DNA from: Thelonectria olida
Lineage: Eukaryota > Ascomycota > Sordariomycetes > Hypocreales > Nectriaceae
Direction of reading: 5' to 3'
NCBI GenBank assembly: GCA_020736575.1
Contig: JAGPYM010000015.1
Span: 186,001 to 250,000, forward strand
Length of the DNA: 64,000 nt
Shown here: one piece after another, positions 45,542 through 55,323 of the stretch
Numbering within the stretch: the first letter of the stretch is position 1
Layout: every line of letters starts with the position of its first letter
Made by a program: the position numbers and the translations under genes
The notes under the pieces: model-generated
Told to the model about the DNA's origin: nothing
The model's input: the letters and a program-made list of their open reading frames with translations, nothing else
The model's database searches: none

Positions 45542-46220
45542 CCTTGTAGCCGTGATGTATCGAGTGCTTGAACTGGTTGCGAGAAACGACAATGAGCATA
45601 TGCAAAGAGATGGATTGATCGGTTGAAGACAGACATTCCTCAGTCTTGGGGTATTCGCACACTGAAAATGACATGGGCGCTTGGCCGCAAGGGGTTAAGC
45701 TCCAAGACTCCACATATCAGCAGCTTGCATTAGCGCAGGAGACTAGTCTATATGAAGCATTTCTGACGTCATAAGCAGGTAGGCTCTCGGGTAGCAAAAG
45801 CGTCGGTATTTCAGGAGGCAATTATCGACCTTCTCATGGGCACGTCTTGTCTATTTAGGGAAGATGGCAAGATGGTTCCAAAGGGTGGAGAATAAGATCG
45901 ACGGCTGCTCTTTTTCGAAAGAGAATGGGGTTGGTGGTCGATTCATTGCCCTAGGCATTTTGGATGAGAATGGTAAGTCGATACTTTTATCCTTGCCTAT
46001 CCATACGCAGATTTGGTCAGTGAGCATTATTTCTCAAGGGAATGAAACTTAGTCACGCAGCGCAGGCGGCAACGTTCACTCTGACAGGGAGATATAGAGG
46101 GCACGTTGCATCAGATATTTCATGGAATACATTACACACTCTTTGATGAGATCGATTCTGACACTCACTTCTAACACCCTAGTACTGCAACAAGTGTGGT
46201 ATTCCAACCAGACTGCTCAG
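45542..46220. other. Intergenic
   Basis: The upstream region of the bZIP gene and the 3' region of the small cysteine-rich gene. No feature is supported. Confidence 0.35.
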
Positions 46221-46713
46221 CTATTCCAATTCAATGGCCGTCTTGCCCTCAGCCTGCATTTTGCGTTTAGCTTCTTTCTGAGCCTTCAGAATTTGCTTCT
46301 TCCACCCAAAACATAGTGAGCAGTCTATCAAGCGTCAGTCAAGATCCATTAAAAACAAATAGTGTGTATGTTGAGGGATCACAAACTGCCACTTGAATGC
46401 GCCTCGCAGGTATAGTACCCATCGTTCATGGCTACAGGCGGACACTGAAGGCTCGCTCGATCTATTGAATTGAACTGTTGAATGGAGAAAGATAGTTGCG
46501 AGTTAGTAGCAACAAATACGGACTGGAGAACGAGAATAATTTCTACACTTACGCCATAAAAGGCATCATTGTCCTCTCGCAAATCGCAGGCACACTCTTC
46601 ACACTATCAAGTTGTTAGCACAGCTTTGTTGTTAGTTGAAGCAAAGAATTTACCACTTCTTGAAGATGGTCTTGGCAGAAGACAGCGTCGTTAATCTCAA
46701 CGGTAGCCGACAT
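46221..46713 (-). CDS. Conserved 100-residue cysteine-rich protein, four exons
   Basis: Exons 46713-46654, 46603-46553, 46474-46387 and 46324-46221, with introns of 50, 78 and 62 nt, close in phase. The donors are GTAAAT, GTAAGT and GTTTGT; the acceptors end TAG, CAG and TAG, with CTAAC or CTGAC branch sites. The protein has FCQDHLQEVCEECACDLRED followed by NDAFYGFNSIDRASLQCPP, then YTCEAHS and CSLCFGWKKQI, and a charged helix tail. Eight cysteines and two histidines are grouped like zinc ligands, so I infer a small zinc-binding protein. Similar short proteins with the same 'DLREDNDAF-GF' core occur, as I recall, in many ascomycetes, and often carry MYND-like spacing. There is no signal peptide. 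Function is unknown. Confidence 0.65.
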
Positions 46714-48323
46714 TGCTGGACAAATGGAAAGCGGGAGCTAGATCAAGCACTTGGAGAGGGCAACTCAGACTAGTAGAGATGGGCCGCTAGTAATTTGCCG
46801 ATGTGAGAGCAGGAAGTTTCGTGGTATCAAGACGAAGTTGACCGGAGTGACGAGGGGAGGGAGCGGTAGTTAGCTAGCAAGTAAGATTGAAAAAGAAGAA
46901 AGAGATAGAGAGGCATGAATTTAAGTAAGATGGAAAAGAGGGGAATGGCTTCATCAAGGGGTCATGCTTTGTCGATCTACTACCGTACATTGTGAGTGGC
47001 TTATTTTAGAAAGCCAATAGTCCGGATAAAAGGGCAGAGATCGACAGCCATGTGGAATGCAAGTGGAATGCATTCTTGTGCGAGTGCATACCCTGAAATT
47101 CAACTGCTATCTCAAGTCTGATAGATGCACCAGTGATCGTATCACTTGTTGGAATCTTTATTCTTGCTCTGAACTTTCGTCGTCTTGAATGTAAGCACCC
47201 GACACTGGGGATGTGACAGCTTCGGAGCAAAAAACACTACTAGAGAATCATGCAGACAGCTACGAGCTCTTAAAGCCCAGAACCAAGAGACATTCATCAG
47301 GTACTATAGCGAGAGCCGACACAAAAGTAGACATAGCTCACAGCTATGGATCAGACAGGCGTGAACAGGATGAATACCTGGCAGGCCAGGTGAGACGCTT
47401 ACTAGAGAAGAGATTCTTATTATGTAGTAGAATTCTAAACCCCACGGACTCCTCTGTATCCCAAGGTGAATTGAGTACTGACGATCGTAGGAATATGGGC
47501 CGAGAACGTTGACAGGTAAATTCTCTTTCCCGTCGACCTTGTCTAAGATTTGTGAGCTGTGATGCGACTCAATTGTCTAAATAGCACAACCCTCACCTAG
47601 CACGCTCACACTCTGGTTGATTTTGCCACCTGGCTCCAAGATGTCGGGAAATGCTGCTTCGTCAGCTATGCATCCCTCCTAGTCCATGTGCTGCTACGCA
47701 CGAGTGCAGGACCGCCGTCAAACAATGAAACCTGAACATATTGAGTCAAGGGCTACGAAAACCGATCGCCATATCAGTTTGGATACAGATTGGGTCAAAG
47801 CGTATTTGCTTCGAGTTAATCTTCGATGCGTTTGAATCGTTTGGGTATGGGGGTGACCAGTTATTACCAAGACACCTTTGCTACTTTAATTTGAATGGTG
47901 TGATAAGAAAAAAGGGAAGTGCAAGTCTGATGGAGAGGAAGTCCCCAACGTCTTTGTACTATGCAACAAGCGCATAATATTGTTTTCTTTGTGTTTAACG
48001 CATCAGCTCAGATGCGACATCACGGCGGACGCTCTCACGGTATCAAGGCACCCCGCGGGGACTTGATCGGATGATATCTTAGTGAGTGACGAGGCCAGGG
48101 GCTGTGGACTAGTTTTCTATTTAAAATTTGCTTCTCTTTGTGTGCCTTGTAAACAGGGGCACCCAATTGTGTGAATCTTAGTGTTAGCGCTATCTCAAGG
48201 TCTAGGCAACGATATTTACTCTGCTACCTTTTCAATAGGACCCCTCGGAATCATTTTTTGCAGACTCAGTTTTTTATGCCACTCAATTACCTTCACATGT
48301 CGTTGTATATTACAAGCTCAAAC
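46714..48323. other. Intergenic 1.6 kb
   Basis: A purine-rich run (GAAAAAGAAGAAAGAGATAGAG) lies near 46888-46912 in the upstream region of the small gene. The rest holds frames without ATG starts or motifs. Two in-frame ATGs (48276, 48297) precede the hydrolase start I chose. Confidence 0.35.
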
Positions 48324-49070
48324 ATGGCTTCTCCCGATGGTGCAACACCGATGGGTGATGTCACGAATTCCCTCCCCTTGCTGATATGCTTCCACGGATC
48401 AGACGACTCTTGTGCATCTTGGGCGCCTCTCGCAGAGCTCCTTTGCACTTCGTATAGAGTGCTCCTCTGGGATCGTGGACCTCATCACCCAAACCCTCAC
48501 TTGGGTGTGCAAGAAATGCTGAAGTATTTGAAGCAAGCTCGGTTGTCGCCGCCTTACGTGCTGATTGCGCATTCATACGGTGGTACCTTTGCACGGCTGT
48601 TTCTGCAACAGAGGTCAAAAGACGTAGCCGGCATGGTGCTCGTCGAGACCGGGCAGGAGACGGAATTAGTCCATGGACTCGAGCAAGAGCAATACAAGAA
48701 GCGAGTCCTGGGAGACAGGCCACTTGTGGTGGTTCGAGGAAACACTCTGATAGGGAAGTGGAAGCAGTATGAAGAGGCGTTGGCTGCCGCTGAGGGCAAT
48801 GTCGCCAGCCCAAGTCTCCTGGCACAGAAGCAACTACTCGATGCGACCGATAAGGAGGACGAGCGCCTGAAAAAGGCACAACTGGCACTGTCGCACCGCC
48901 ATCGTTACGTTCACATTCCAGACTGTGGACACAATGTCGTTCAGCAAAGGCCGGAGATCGTGGCGGCAGAGGTCCGTTGGGTGATGGATCATCTCCAGAG
49001 GAGCAACAGCAGCCTCGACAACCGGCCCAGTGTGTTAAGATGGCTGCGAAAATTGGGAAGCTGTATTTAG
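48324..49070 (+). CDS. Alpha/beta-hydrolase fold protein
   Basis: A single exon of 248 residues from ATG 48324, which has a good context (AACATGGC); ATGs at 48276 and 48297 would add 16 or 9 residues. The fold's landmarks are in order: oxyanion strand LLICFHGSDDSCASW, the aspartate-rich turn LLWDRGPHHPN, nucleophile elbow AHSYGG (Ser near residue 93), the strand MVLVETGQETE and the catalytic His in HIPDCGHNV near residue 215. It is likely a cytosolic esterase, lipase or epoxide-hydrolase-like enzyme. Substrate cannot be told. The third catalytic residue is probably the Asp or Glu region after the VVVRG strand. Confidence 0.75.
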   Translation: MASPDGATPMGDVTNSLPLLICFHGSDDSCASWAPLAELLCTSYRVLLWDRGPHHPNPHLGVQEMLKYLKQARLSPPYVLIAHSYGGTFARLFLQQRSKDVAGMVLVETGQETELVHGLEQEQYKKRVLGDRPLVVVRGNTLIGKWKQYEEALAAAEGNVASPSLLAQKQLLDATDKEDERLKKAQLALSHRHRYVHIPDCGHNVVQQRPEIVAAEVRWVMDHLQRSNSSLDNRPSVLRWLRKLGSCI

Positions 49071-49606
49071 TCAATCGTGTTATTTATTTTCACAGTACGT
49101 ATAATTAACAAATAGGCCCTCGCACACAGCTCAAACGGAAGAATACCAAGAAACGACGCCCGAACCAACTTTTTGTGCCGGACATTGTGTTCAATCGTAC
49201 CAATATTCATCTATGCCATAGAGCACGCTCGGCTTCAACTCCCCTGGCGTGAAAGCGATCGATTGTGGGCTCCATCCTCCCACTTTCAATGATCGGGCCA
49301 GGCAAGGTTCAGATAACCTCCATTAGTCTATGTTGGCCGAGATCCTTGCCCGACCAAGATCGGCTGATTGTCCGAGGTGATTTGGCCTGGCATGATGCAG
49401 CTGGCGAGGCCCACTCCGGTGAGCTTTCACGTTTAGGGCAGTTCGGGTGGACCAGAGCTCCAGGCCATGTGCCATCATATGAGGTTGGGTGTTGCTCCTG
49501 TGCGCAGTATAAAGCCAACACCGAAGCCAAAGGCCTTTCGTGTCCTTCTCCAGCCCAACCTCATCACTGCACTCACAGTCGGTGCTGCAAGCCCACGCTA
49601 TCCACC
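49071..49606. other. Intergenic with upstream in-frame extension
   Basis: This separates the hydrolase from the next gene. The frame of the next gene is open upstream to 49265, but without signs of coding. A CT/CA-rich leader comes right before ATG 49607. Confidence 0.35.
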
Positions 49607-50497
49607 ATGCCTATCACAGACACCTTCGACGAGCCGGACGATGCGCTCAGAAGGGGCCAAACCAAAACCCGCGACGGCAACGCAATGGACCATTTGTATA
49701 CCCTCACCACCACCATGTGGGGTACGGATCCTCACTCGATATATGCTCGAGGTACCTGGGGCTATACTAGTGAGTGAAGGAGTCTGCCAGTTTTGGCTAT
49801 GACTCTGCTGACCAACACGCCATGTCAAGTCTTCCGCACCGTTTTCACTAAGGAATCCGACCGCCTATTTCCCATTGCCATGGAGAAGATGCAGAAATGG
49901 GTCACGCAGTACTACCTTCATTATAACCGCTTCTGTCGGTGGGGCAAGAGTGGCTTTGAAAGTGAGAAGACCGATGGCTCGTCGAATGACGAGTTGGCCC
50001 GTCGGTACCGTGTAGAGCTCATCGAGGACAAGGAGCTCGACATTCCCGATCTGCAAAATGCCACCCCAGAGGACATCGAACGCCTCTGCGATCGCTTCCG
50101 CCGTTGGGTTCTGAGTGTCGGAGGCGACCCAGACGGTCCCGATGATGCTACGAATCCCCGGATGCAGCTCTTCCTTGCCATTGATGCCGAGTGTCTCCAG
50201 GAGCTTGCTAACATGTCGGACGAGCTTTTGCCACTCAACACGCCGCCCACTCACGACGAGTGGGTGAGACGCATAAGAGCCAGGCCTGGCTGGATTTGGG
50301 GCTTTGACTACGAGGCGATCCTCGATTATAAGCCGGATGAGAGCCCGGTTGAAGAAAGAGGATGGATGCGGATGGCGTTTGGCAGTCTCGACAACGCCTG
50401 GTTCGACAAGGCCAAAGGACAGAAAGGTGAGGGGAGGATTTTACGGTGCTACAAAGGAGCTGACTTTGCCGGAAACGTTCTCTTTTGGTATCATTGA
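49607..50497 (+). CDS. Hypothetical protein, two exons
   Basis: Exons 49607-49769 and 49830-50497, across a 60-nt intron (GTGAGT...GTCAAG, CTGAC branch) joined in phase 1, give 276 residues. The junction reads WGYTIFRTVFTKESDRLFPIAMEK, a natural protein sequence, which supports the splice. The product is acidic and soluble, with no signal peptide or helix of membrane type. It has DRLFPIAMEKMQKW, an ELDIPDLQNATPEDIERLC helix and a tryptophan-rich part (PGWIWGFDYEAILDY). I do not recognise the family. Confidence 0.65.
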
Positions 50498-50574
50498 GGT
50501 ACCTTAGTCAGGTTAGGCACGAGCAATGCATCTAAATTATTCAAGAATGCAGAGTATCATCTGGTTTAGATTAA

Positions 50575-51500
50575 TCATGGAAGTACGGGGTAGAAAACAA
50601 TTTGGGAGATAGGTTCCAAATTCTCGAGATCCGTCCTCATATTGATCACCTGCTGCAGCTCGACTGGATACGCCTGCATCGAGGGCGACATTTCCAGGTT
50701 CTCGCACCACTCCACTCCAAACGTTTTTACGCTGAGCTGCATGCGATCAAATAGCGACTTGAGCCAAGCGTCAAAATGTTCTAGCGCATAGACCTGGACT
50801 CCAAAAGTCTGCTGGTGCCATCTCTCAGCCTCGCAAATGAGTTCTCGAAGATTGTTGACGACCGTTTTAAGGCGATCGTTGACCTTGCGCTTGTTATGAG
50901 TGTTGCAGATACCCTAGTGCGTGTCAATTATTAAGGAACCATCGGTTAGATGCTTGATGAACTGCCTTTGCGCGTTTGAATCCCTGGCAATGTCAGATGA
51001 GACTGTTGCAGTTGGGCCTGGATCGTTAAAGGTCCATCCGCCAACAGCGATCATGACTTTAAGTTCCTTGTCTTTCTGCTTAAGGGCAGCAAGTCGTTTG
51101 TATATGGCGATATCCCCCTTTGAGGCAGGGATAAGCTCATATGTCTTCGGGTCAATGCTTGCAAAGGTAAAGTTCAAGTGAGTATACACTCTAATGGGGA
51201 TATTTTCAGGGTAGAACTGGTTGCAGGATCGGCTCTCTGACCAGCTTTTATAGTAGCTGACGACGCGGGTGAAGTTCTTCTTGAGGGCAGTACTACAGCT
51301 GGGTCGTTTTACCTTTTTGTTGCTACAGAACTCTTTTGTAGTTCCGCAAAAGCCGAATTTTGAGCAGCAGATGTTGAGTGGCGAAGGGGGATACGTGCCG
51401 AGACATTTCGTTTCAGAGCCAGACAGTGATTCCCATCTTTATGGCGGCAAATCCGTCGCTGGGCACGCCGATTGCTAACTGTACTACTGCGCTTGTTCCT
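50575..51500 (-). pseudogene. Chitinase remnant: hevein and GH18 start, catalytic core lost
   Basis: Reading leftwards there is first a LysM-like trace (about 51420-51490). A chitin-binding type 1 (hevein/CBM18) core follows (about 51300-51400), with NICCSKFGFCGTTKEFC. Then the N-terminal half of a GH18 domain: VVSYYKSWS, YTHLNFTFASIDP and MIAVGGWTF, the second and third conserved strands (50960-51270). This order is that of large fungal chitinases of subgroup C, related to yeast killer-toxin subunits. The frame then breaks at a TAG near 50912, where the catalytic D-G-x-D-x-D-W-E strand should come. A new open stretch (about 50575-50910; HNKRKVNDRLKTVVNNLREL, then FGVEWCENLEMSPSM) follows directly. 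I infer it is the gene's far C-terminal region. The core is thus deleted and the gene cannot be an active chitinase. Described only; no reconstruction attempted. Confidence 0.65.
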
Positions 51501-52180
51501 GGGCTGGCATACTGTGCGCTTCCGGTATCAAGTTGGGACGAGGTTGAGTAGGTAGGCAGAAATTGGCTAGTAGTTCTTATTTTGAGGCGTAACATTGTCC
51601 CTTAACTTGCGATATAAAAGCCCACGTCGATGAGGTGTCTTGGTGCAATCATCACTCTATGTATTGTGCTATAAATTAGAACTATATTCTCAAGTCTATC
51701 TTTATTGTGACAAATTTTATAGATCGTACGATTTTCTTATAATATATCTTGTTTGCTGCGGCTCTAAGAGGTAGCATGCGATACAAACAAAGAATGGCGC
51801 AACAATGGCAGTGAGAGCTGCGGGTTGACGAAACCACCACTCGTTCAGCTCCAGCATTACCGCTTGGAATTTCCAACTATTTTTAGTACCTTGCTCTGGG
51901 TGTCCATTTATGTTTACTCTTCACACCACGTTCATCCAATGGCTCCACGCCGACCTCAGTCTTATCAAACGTGCCACCGTGTTCGTACTCCACTGCGAAC
52001 CAGCGTCCAGTTTATCATCGAGCTGGGCCAGGCTAAAAACGTCACTCGGGCCCATAATATCAGCAGCTAGTTTTAGGGGAGAAAAACTTGCAGTTTGGAG
52101 GCGGTATTGAGATGTTGAGGATTCAACCTGCAGCTTCTCTCTGATTTATCCAGCTTCACCTCCCCCCTATCACAGCCACA
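51501..52180. other. Intergenic, promoter region of mannitol dehydrogenase
   Basis: The AT-rich part at 51660-51760 has no frames. The last 100 bases are a CT-rich leader (CCAGCTTCACCTCCCCCC) ahead of ATG 52181. Confidence 0.4.
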
Positions 52181-53695
52181 ATGTCTCAAACCACGGAAAC
52201 CCTCAAGCTCACCAGCAAGAACCTGTCTTCGATTGCTTCACAGCAGGGAGCCCAGAAGGTGAATATCCCTACCTACGACCGAAATGACGTCAAGGAGGGC
52301 ATCGTTCACGTCGGAGTCGGCGGCTTCCACAGAGCTCATCTGGCTGTCTATGTCGGCCAATTGCTCCAAAAACACGACCAGCGCGACTGGGCCATCTGCG
52401 GCGTCGGTCTGCGGCCCAACGATGCTGCCATGCGCGACGTCCTGAACGCCCAAGACCACCTCTACACCGTCATTGAGCGGTCGGCCAAGGGCAGCTTCGC
52501 CAACATCGTCGGCAGCATCCGATCATTCCTCTTCGCCCCCGACGACCGAGAGGCCGTCATTGCCAAGATGGCCCACCCCGACACTCACATCGTGTCTCTG
52601 ACCATCACTGAGAGCGGCTACTACTACAACGAAAACACCCACCAGCTGCAGTCGGAGCACCCCGACATCCAGCATGACCTGGCCAACGAGAACTCCCCCA
52701 TCAGCACCTTTGGCTTTCTCTATGCCGCGCTGGCCAGGCGTCACGCGCAGGGCCTGAAGCCCTTCACCGTCTTGTCCTGCGACAACATGCAGAAGAACGG
52801 CTCCATCACCCGCTCCATGCTGGAGTCGTTCGCCCGCCTCCGCAACCCGGAGCTTGCGAAATGGATCGCCGAGGAGGGAGCTTTCCCCAACTCCATGGTC
52901 GACCGCATCACCCCCAGCACCTCTCAGGACGACATCAAGTCGCTGGCGGAAAACTTTGGCATCGAAGACGCCTGGCCCGTCGTCACGGAGCCCTTCATGC
53001 AGTGGGTTGTCGAGGACAAGTTTTGCGACGGCCGCCCGGCGTTTGAGAAAGTCGGCGTCCAGGTCGTCAAGGATGTGCACGATGTCGAGCAGTTCGAGAA
53101 GCACAAGCTGCGTCTGCTCAACGCCAGTCACTCTGCCATGGCTTACCCAGGCCAACTTGCTGGCTTCAAGTACGTGCACGAGGTCATGGAGCACCCCGTC
53201 TACCGCAAATTTATCTGGCAGATGATGCAAGAGGAGGTCAAGCCCCTATTGCCCGAGATCCCCGGCGTCGACATTGACCAGTACTGCAACACGCTCATGG
53301 AGCGCTTCTCCAACCCCACCATCATGGACCAAATTCCCCGTGTTGCCCTGAACGCGTCGGGCAAAATCCCTCAGTTCATCATGCCGTCTGTCGCCGAGGC
53401 GGTTTGGGTGACTGGTCCCTTCCGCCGCTTGTGTTTCGTCACTGGTGCCTGGTTCCGCTACATCAACGGTGTCGACGACCAGGGCAACTCGTTCGAGGTG
53501 GACGACCCGATGCGAGAGCAGTTGCAGGCGTTGGCCAAGGCAGGTGGTAACGATCCCAGCCAGCTGCTTAGCATCAAGATGCTTTTCGGTGACGACTTGC
53601 GAAGTGACAAGCGCTTCCTCGACGAAGTGAGCACAGCGATGGAACTCATTGAAAAGGACGGCGTCATGGCAACGCTGCCCAAGTACGTCGACTAA
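52181..53695 (+). CDS. Mannitol 2-dehydrogenase
   Basis: A single exon of 504 residues, the family's usual length in fungi. The enzyme interconverts D-mannitol and D-fructose using NAD(P), in the cytosol. It belongs to the long-chain polyol dehydrogenases, which need no zinc. Seen: the nucleotide-binding start IVHVGVGGFHRAH (about residues 41-54), the SLTITESGYYYN segment, the VVEDKFCDGRP turn and the catalytic lysine-asparagine-histidine set K309-x4-N314-x2-H317 in KLRLLNASHSAMAYPG. The C-terminal helical domain is complete. Codon use is more GC-biased than in the neighbours, with C in most third positions, as in a highly expressed fungal gene. Mannitol is a fungal storage and stress compound, so a core-metabolism role is likely. 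Confidence 0.95.
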   Translation: MSQTTETLKLTSKNLSSIASQQGAQKVNIPTYDRNDVKEGIVHVGVGGFHRAHLAVYVGQLLQKHDQRDWAICGVGLRPNDAAMRDVLNAQDHLYTVIERSAKGSFANIVGSIRSFLFAPDDREAVIAKMAHPDTHIVSLTITESGYYYNENTHQLQSEHPDIQHDLANENSPISTFGFLYAALARRHAQGLKPFTVLSCDNMQKNGSITRSMLESFARLRNPELAKWIAEEGAFPNSMVDRITPSTSQDDIKSLAENFGIEDAWPVVTEPFMQWVVEDKFCDGRPAFEKVGVQVVKDVHDVEQFEKHKLRLLNASHSAMAYPGQLAGFKYVHEVMEHPVYRKFIWQMMQEEVKPLLPEIPGVDIDQYCNTLMERFSNPTIMDQIPRVALNASGKIPQFIMPSVAEAVWVTGPFRRLCFVTGAWFRYINGVDDQGNSFEVDDPMREQLQALAKAGGNDPSQLLSIKMLFGDDLRSDKRFLDEVSTAMELIEKDGVMATLPKYVD

Positions 53696-54321
53696 ACGGC
53701 ATAAAGTATATAGGCTTTTGGTCGACGATTGATGACAATCTTCATGCTTGATATGCCTCGGGGGCGGGATTTTGGGGTGCTGGGGTCTTTTAAGATGTTC
53801 ATATTCTGGTTATGCTCTCGTTTGAAAAAGAAAAAGCGAATGTGGCTTCAGTTGGTTTAGAATCCCCGGCAATAATACACGCATATCGACTGTTGAGACA
53901 ACTCAAGGGATGAAACGGACATATCTTAAGCGATGTAGGAGCATAACGATGCTATTGAATAAGGCGCAGTGCCAATGTTTATAAACTCTTAGAAGCGAAA
54001 AAGGGATGTTTCTCGGAGACCTAGGCAAGGCAGCGAACTTACTCGAACTCAATAGTCACTTCAGCTCAGCTTAAGCCGTCTTGGACAACTTGACCGTCAT
54101 CTTGAGAAAATGCGAGTAAGAGGGAAAATGACCAATATAGTAGAAGAATCACTAATCATAAAATATTCAATTCCGTTGTACCTGAGTCGGAATGGCTTGG
54201 CCCAAGCAAATATACACTCTCATATGTCCCTCAATAGCCAGTTTATCAGTAACTCAAAGAGGCTTGAGCCAAAGCAAGGGTTCATGACTATCTGACATGC
54301 ATGCTTCTCCGTTGCCCCAGC
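53696..54321. other. Convergent intergenic region
   Basis: The 3' ends of the mannitol dehydrogenase (plus) and the sulfotransferase-like gene (minus). No feature beyond probable untranslated ends. Confidence 0.4.
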
Positions 54322-55323
54322 TCACTCCAAACGCAGTCTCTTAGAATGTAGAAAGTTGTAATCCGGCATCGCGTCTCGCACCCATCGCTCAAGCTTCTGA
54401 GCCACTTCCTCGCCAAATTCACTCTTCCACTTGACAGCTTCTTGGTCAATGTCGATGCGGCCAGCAACCTTGCTGGAGTCAATCTTAGTGCTCGCATTAA
54501 TGGAGCTGAGCATCCTCGCCTCCATGGTGCTCAACTTCTTCATTGTCTCTTCGCTCGCCGTGTTCCACGAGAAGCGAAGCTTGGTGTCGTCAAGCCCTGC
54601 CAGCTGGGCATACTTGGACACCAGTGCAGGGCACGTCATGATGTCGTCGGCGTCAAGCACGATGGGCCAGAGGCTGCTTTCGGCGAAATGCGCAGCGTAA
54701 AAGTCGTACAAGGTCCGAATCCACTTCGTAGTGAGCTCCGTTGGCAACGGTTCCTTCTTCGTTCGCTTGAAGCCATTCATCTCAAAGTTGCCCAGACAGG
54801 TCCGGTACAGCGAAGGGATCATCATGGCCGGGTGGCGAATGAGAAAAGTGGGATTCCAAGTCTTGAGAAACTCATCCGGTAGAAAGGTGAGGTTCAGCGG
54901 TGAGCGACTCGGCTGGCTCACGCCCTTGACCGCGAATGACTTTGGCTCTCCAGGAAGCTCCTTCGTTCCGTGAACGTGCTGGCTCTCAATGAATGGGCTG
55001 TTCAACATGAGGCCGTGCTCCTTGACAAAAAGGACCTGCCCTTCTCGCTCGGCTGCGAGGATGTGATCTTGAAACCGGTCAAAGCATTGCTGGGTTATGG
55101 CGTTTACACTAGCGTGGTCTTCTTCCGTCCACATGTCCATGGGCTTGTTGTCTACCAAGAAATGTTTCGATGCTGAAGGCAGAAAGAAGTATCCACCATT
55201 GTTTGAGGGCCGCACTCCCTGATCGTCGAGGTTTAGGATCTTGACCAACAGATTGGAACATGTACGAGGGGACGTGATCAGCCAATAGCGAGGCGGATGG
55301 GGTGAGTTTGCGCCTTTGGCCAT
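54322..55323 (-). CDS. Sulfotransferase-like P-loop protein
   Basis: A single exon of 333 residues from ATG 55323 (MAKGANSPHPPRYW). The frame stays open to another ATG at 55440, which would add a basic 39-residue leader. The start RYWLITSPRTCSN (about residues 12-25) matches the 5'-phosphosulfate loop of sulfotransferase-type proteins, and FLIRHPAMMIPSLYR (about 180-195) matches the R-x-P-x3-x2-S region that grips the 3' phosphate. A VLDADDI strand comes later. Fungal genomes have many such proteins, commonly annotated as sulfotransferase-like or hypothetical; the real acceptor is unknown. The C-terminal half is helical and charged. No signal peptide is seen. Confidence 0.65.
   Translation of the reverse strand: MAKGANSPHPPRYWLITSPRTCSNLLVKILNLDDQGVRPSNNGGYFFLPSASKHFLVDNKPMDMWTEEDHASVNAITQQCFDRFQDHILAAEREGQVLFVKEHGLMLNSPFIESQHVHGTKELPGEPKSFAVKGVSQPSRSPLNLTFLPDEFLKTWNPTFLIRHPAMMIPSLYRTCLGNFEMNGFKRTKKEPLPTELTTKWIRTLYDFYAAHFAESSLWPIVLDADDIMTCPALVSKYAQLAGLDDTKLRFSWNTASEETMKKLSTMEARMLSSINASTKIDSSKVAGRIDIDQEAVKWKSEFGEEVAQKLERWVRDAMPDYNFLHSKRLRLE

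Noticed and set aside
48361..49074. A 237-codon minus-strand frame opposite the alpha/beta hydrolase
   Set aside because: The plus strand shows all hydrolase motifs in order; the minus frame is low-complexity and featureless.
52523..53230. A 235-codon minus-strand frame inside the mannitol dehydrogenase gene
   Set aside because: It is the antisense shadow of a strongly GC3-biased gene and shows no family motif.
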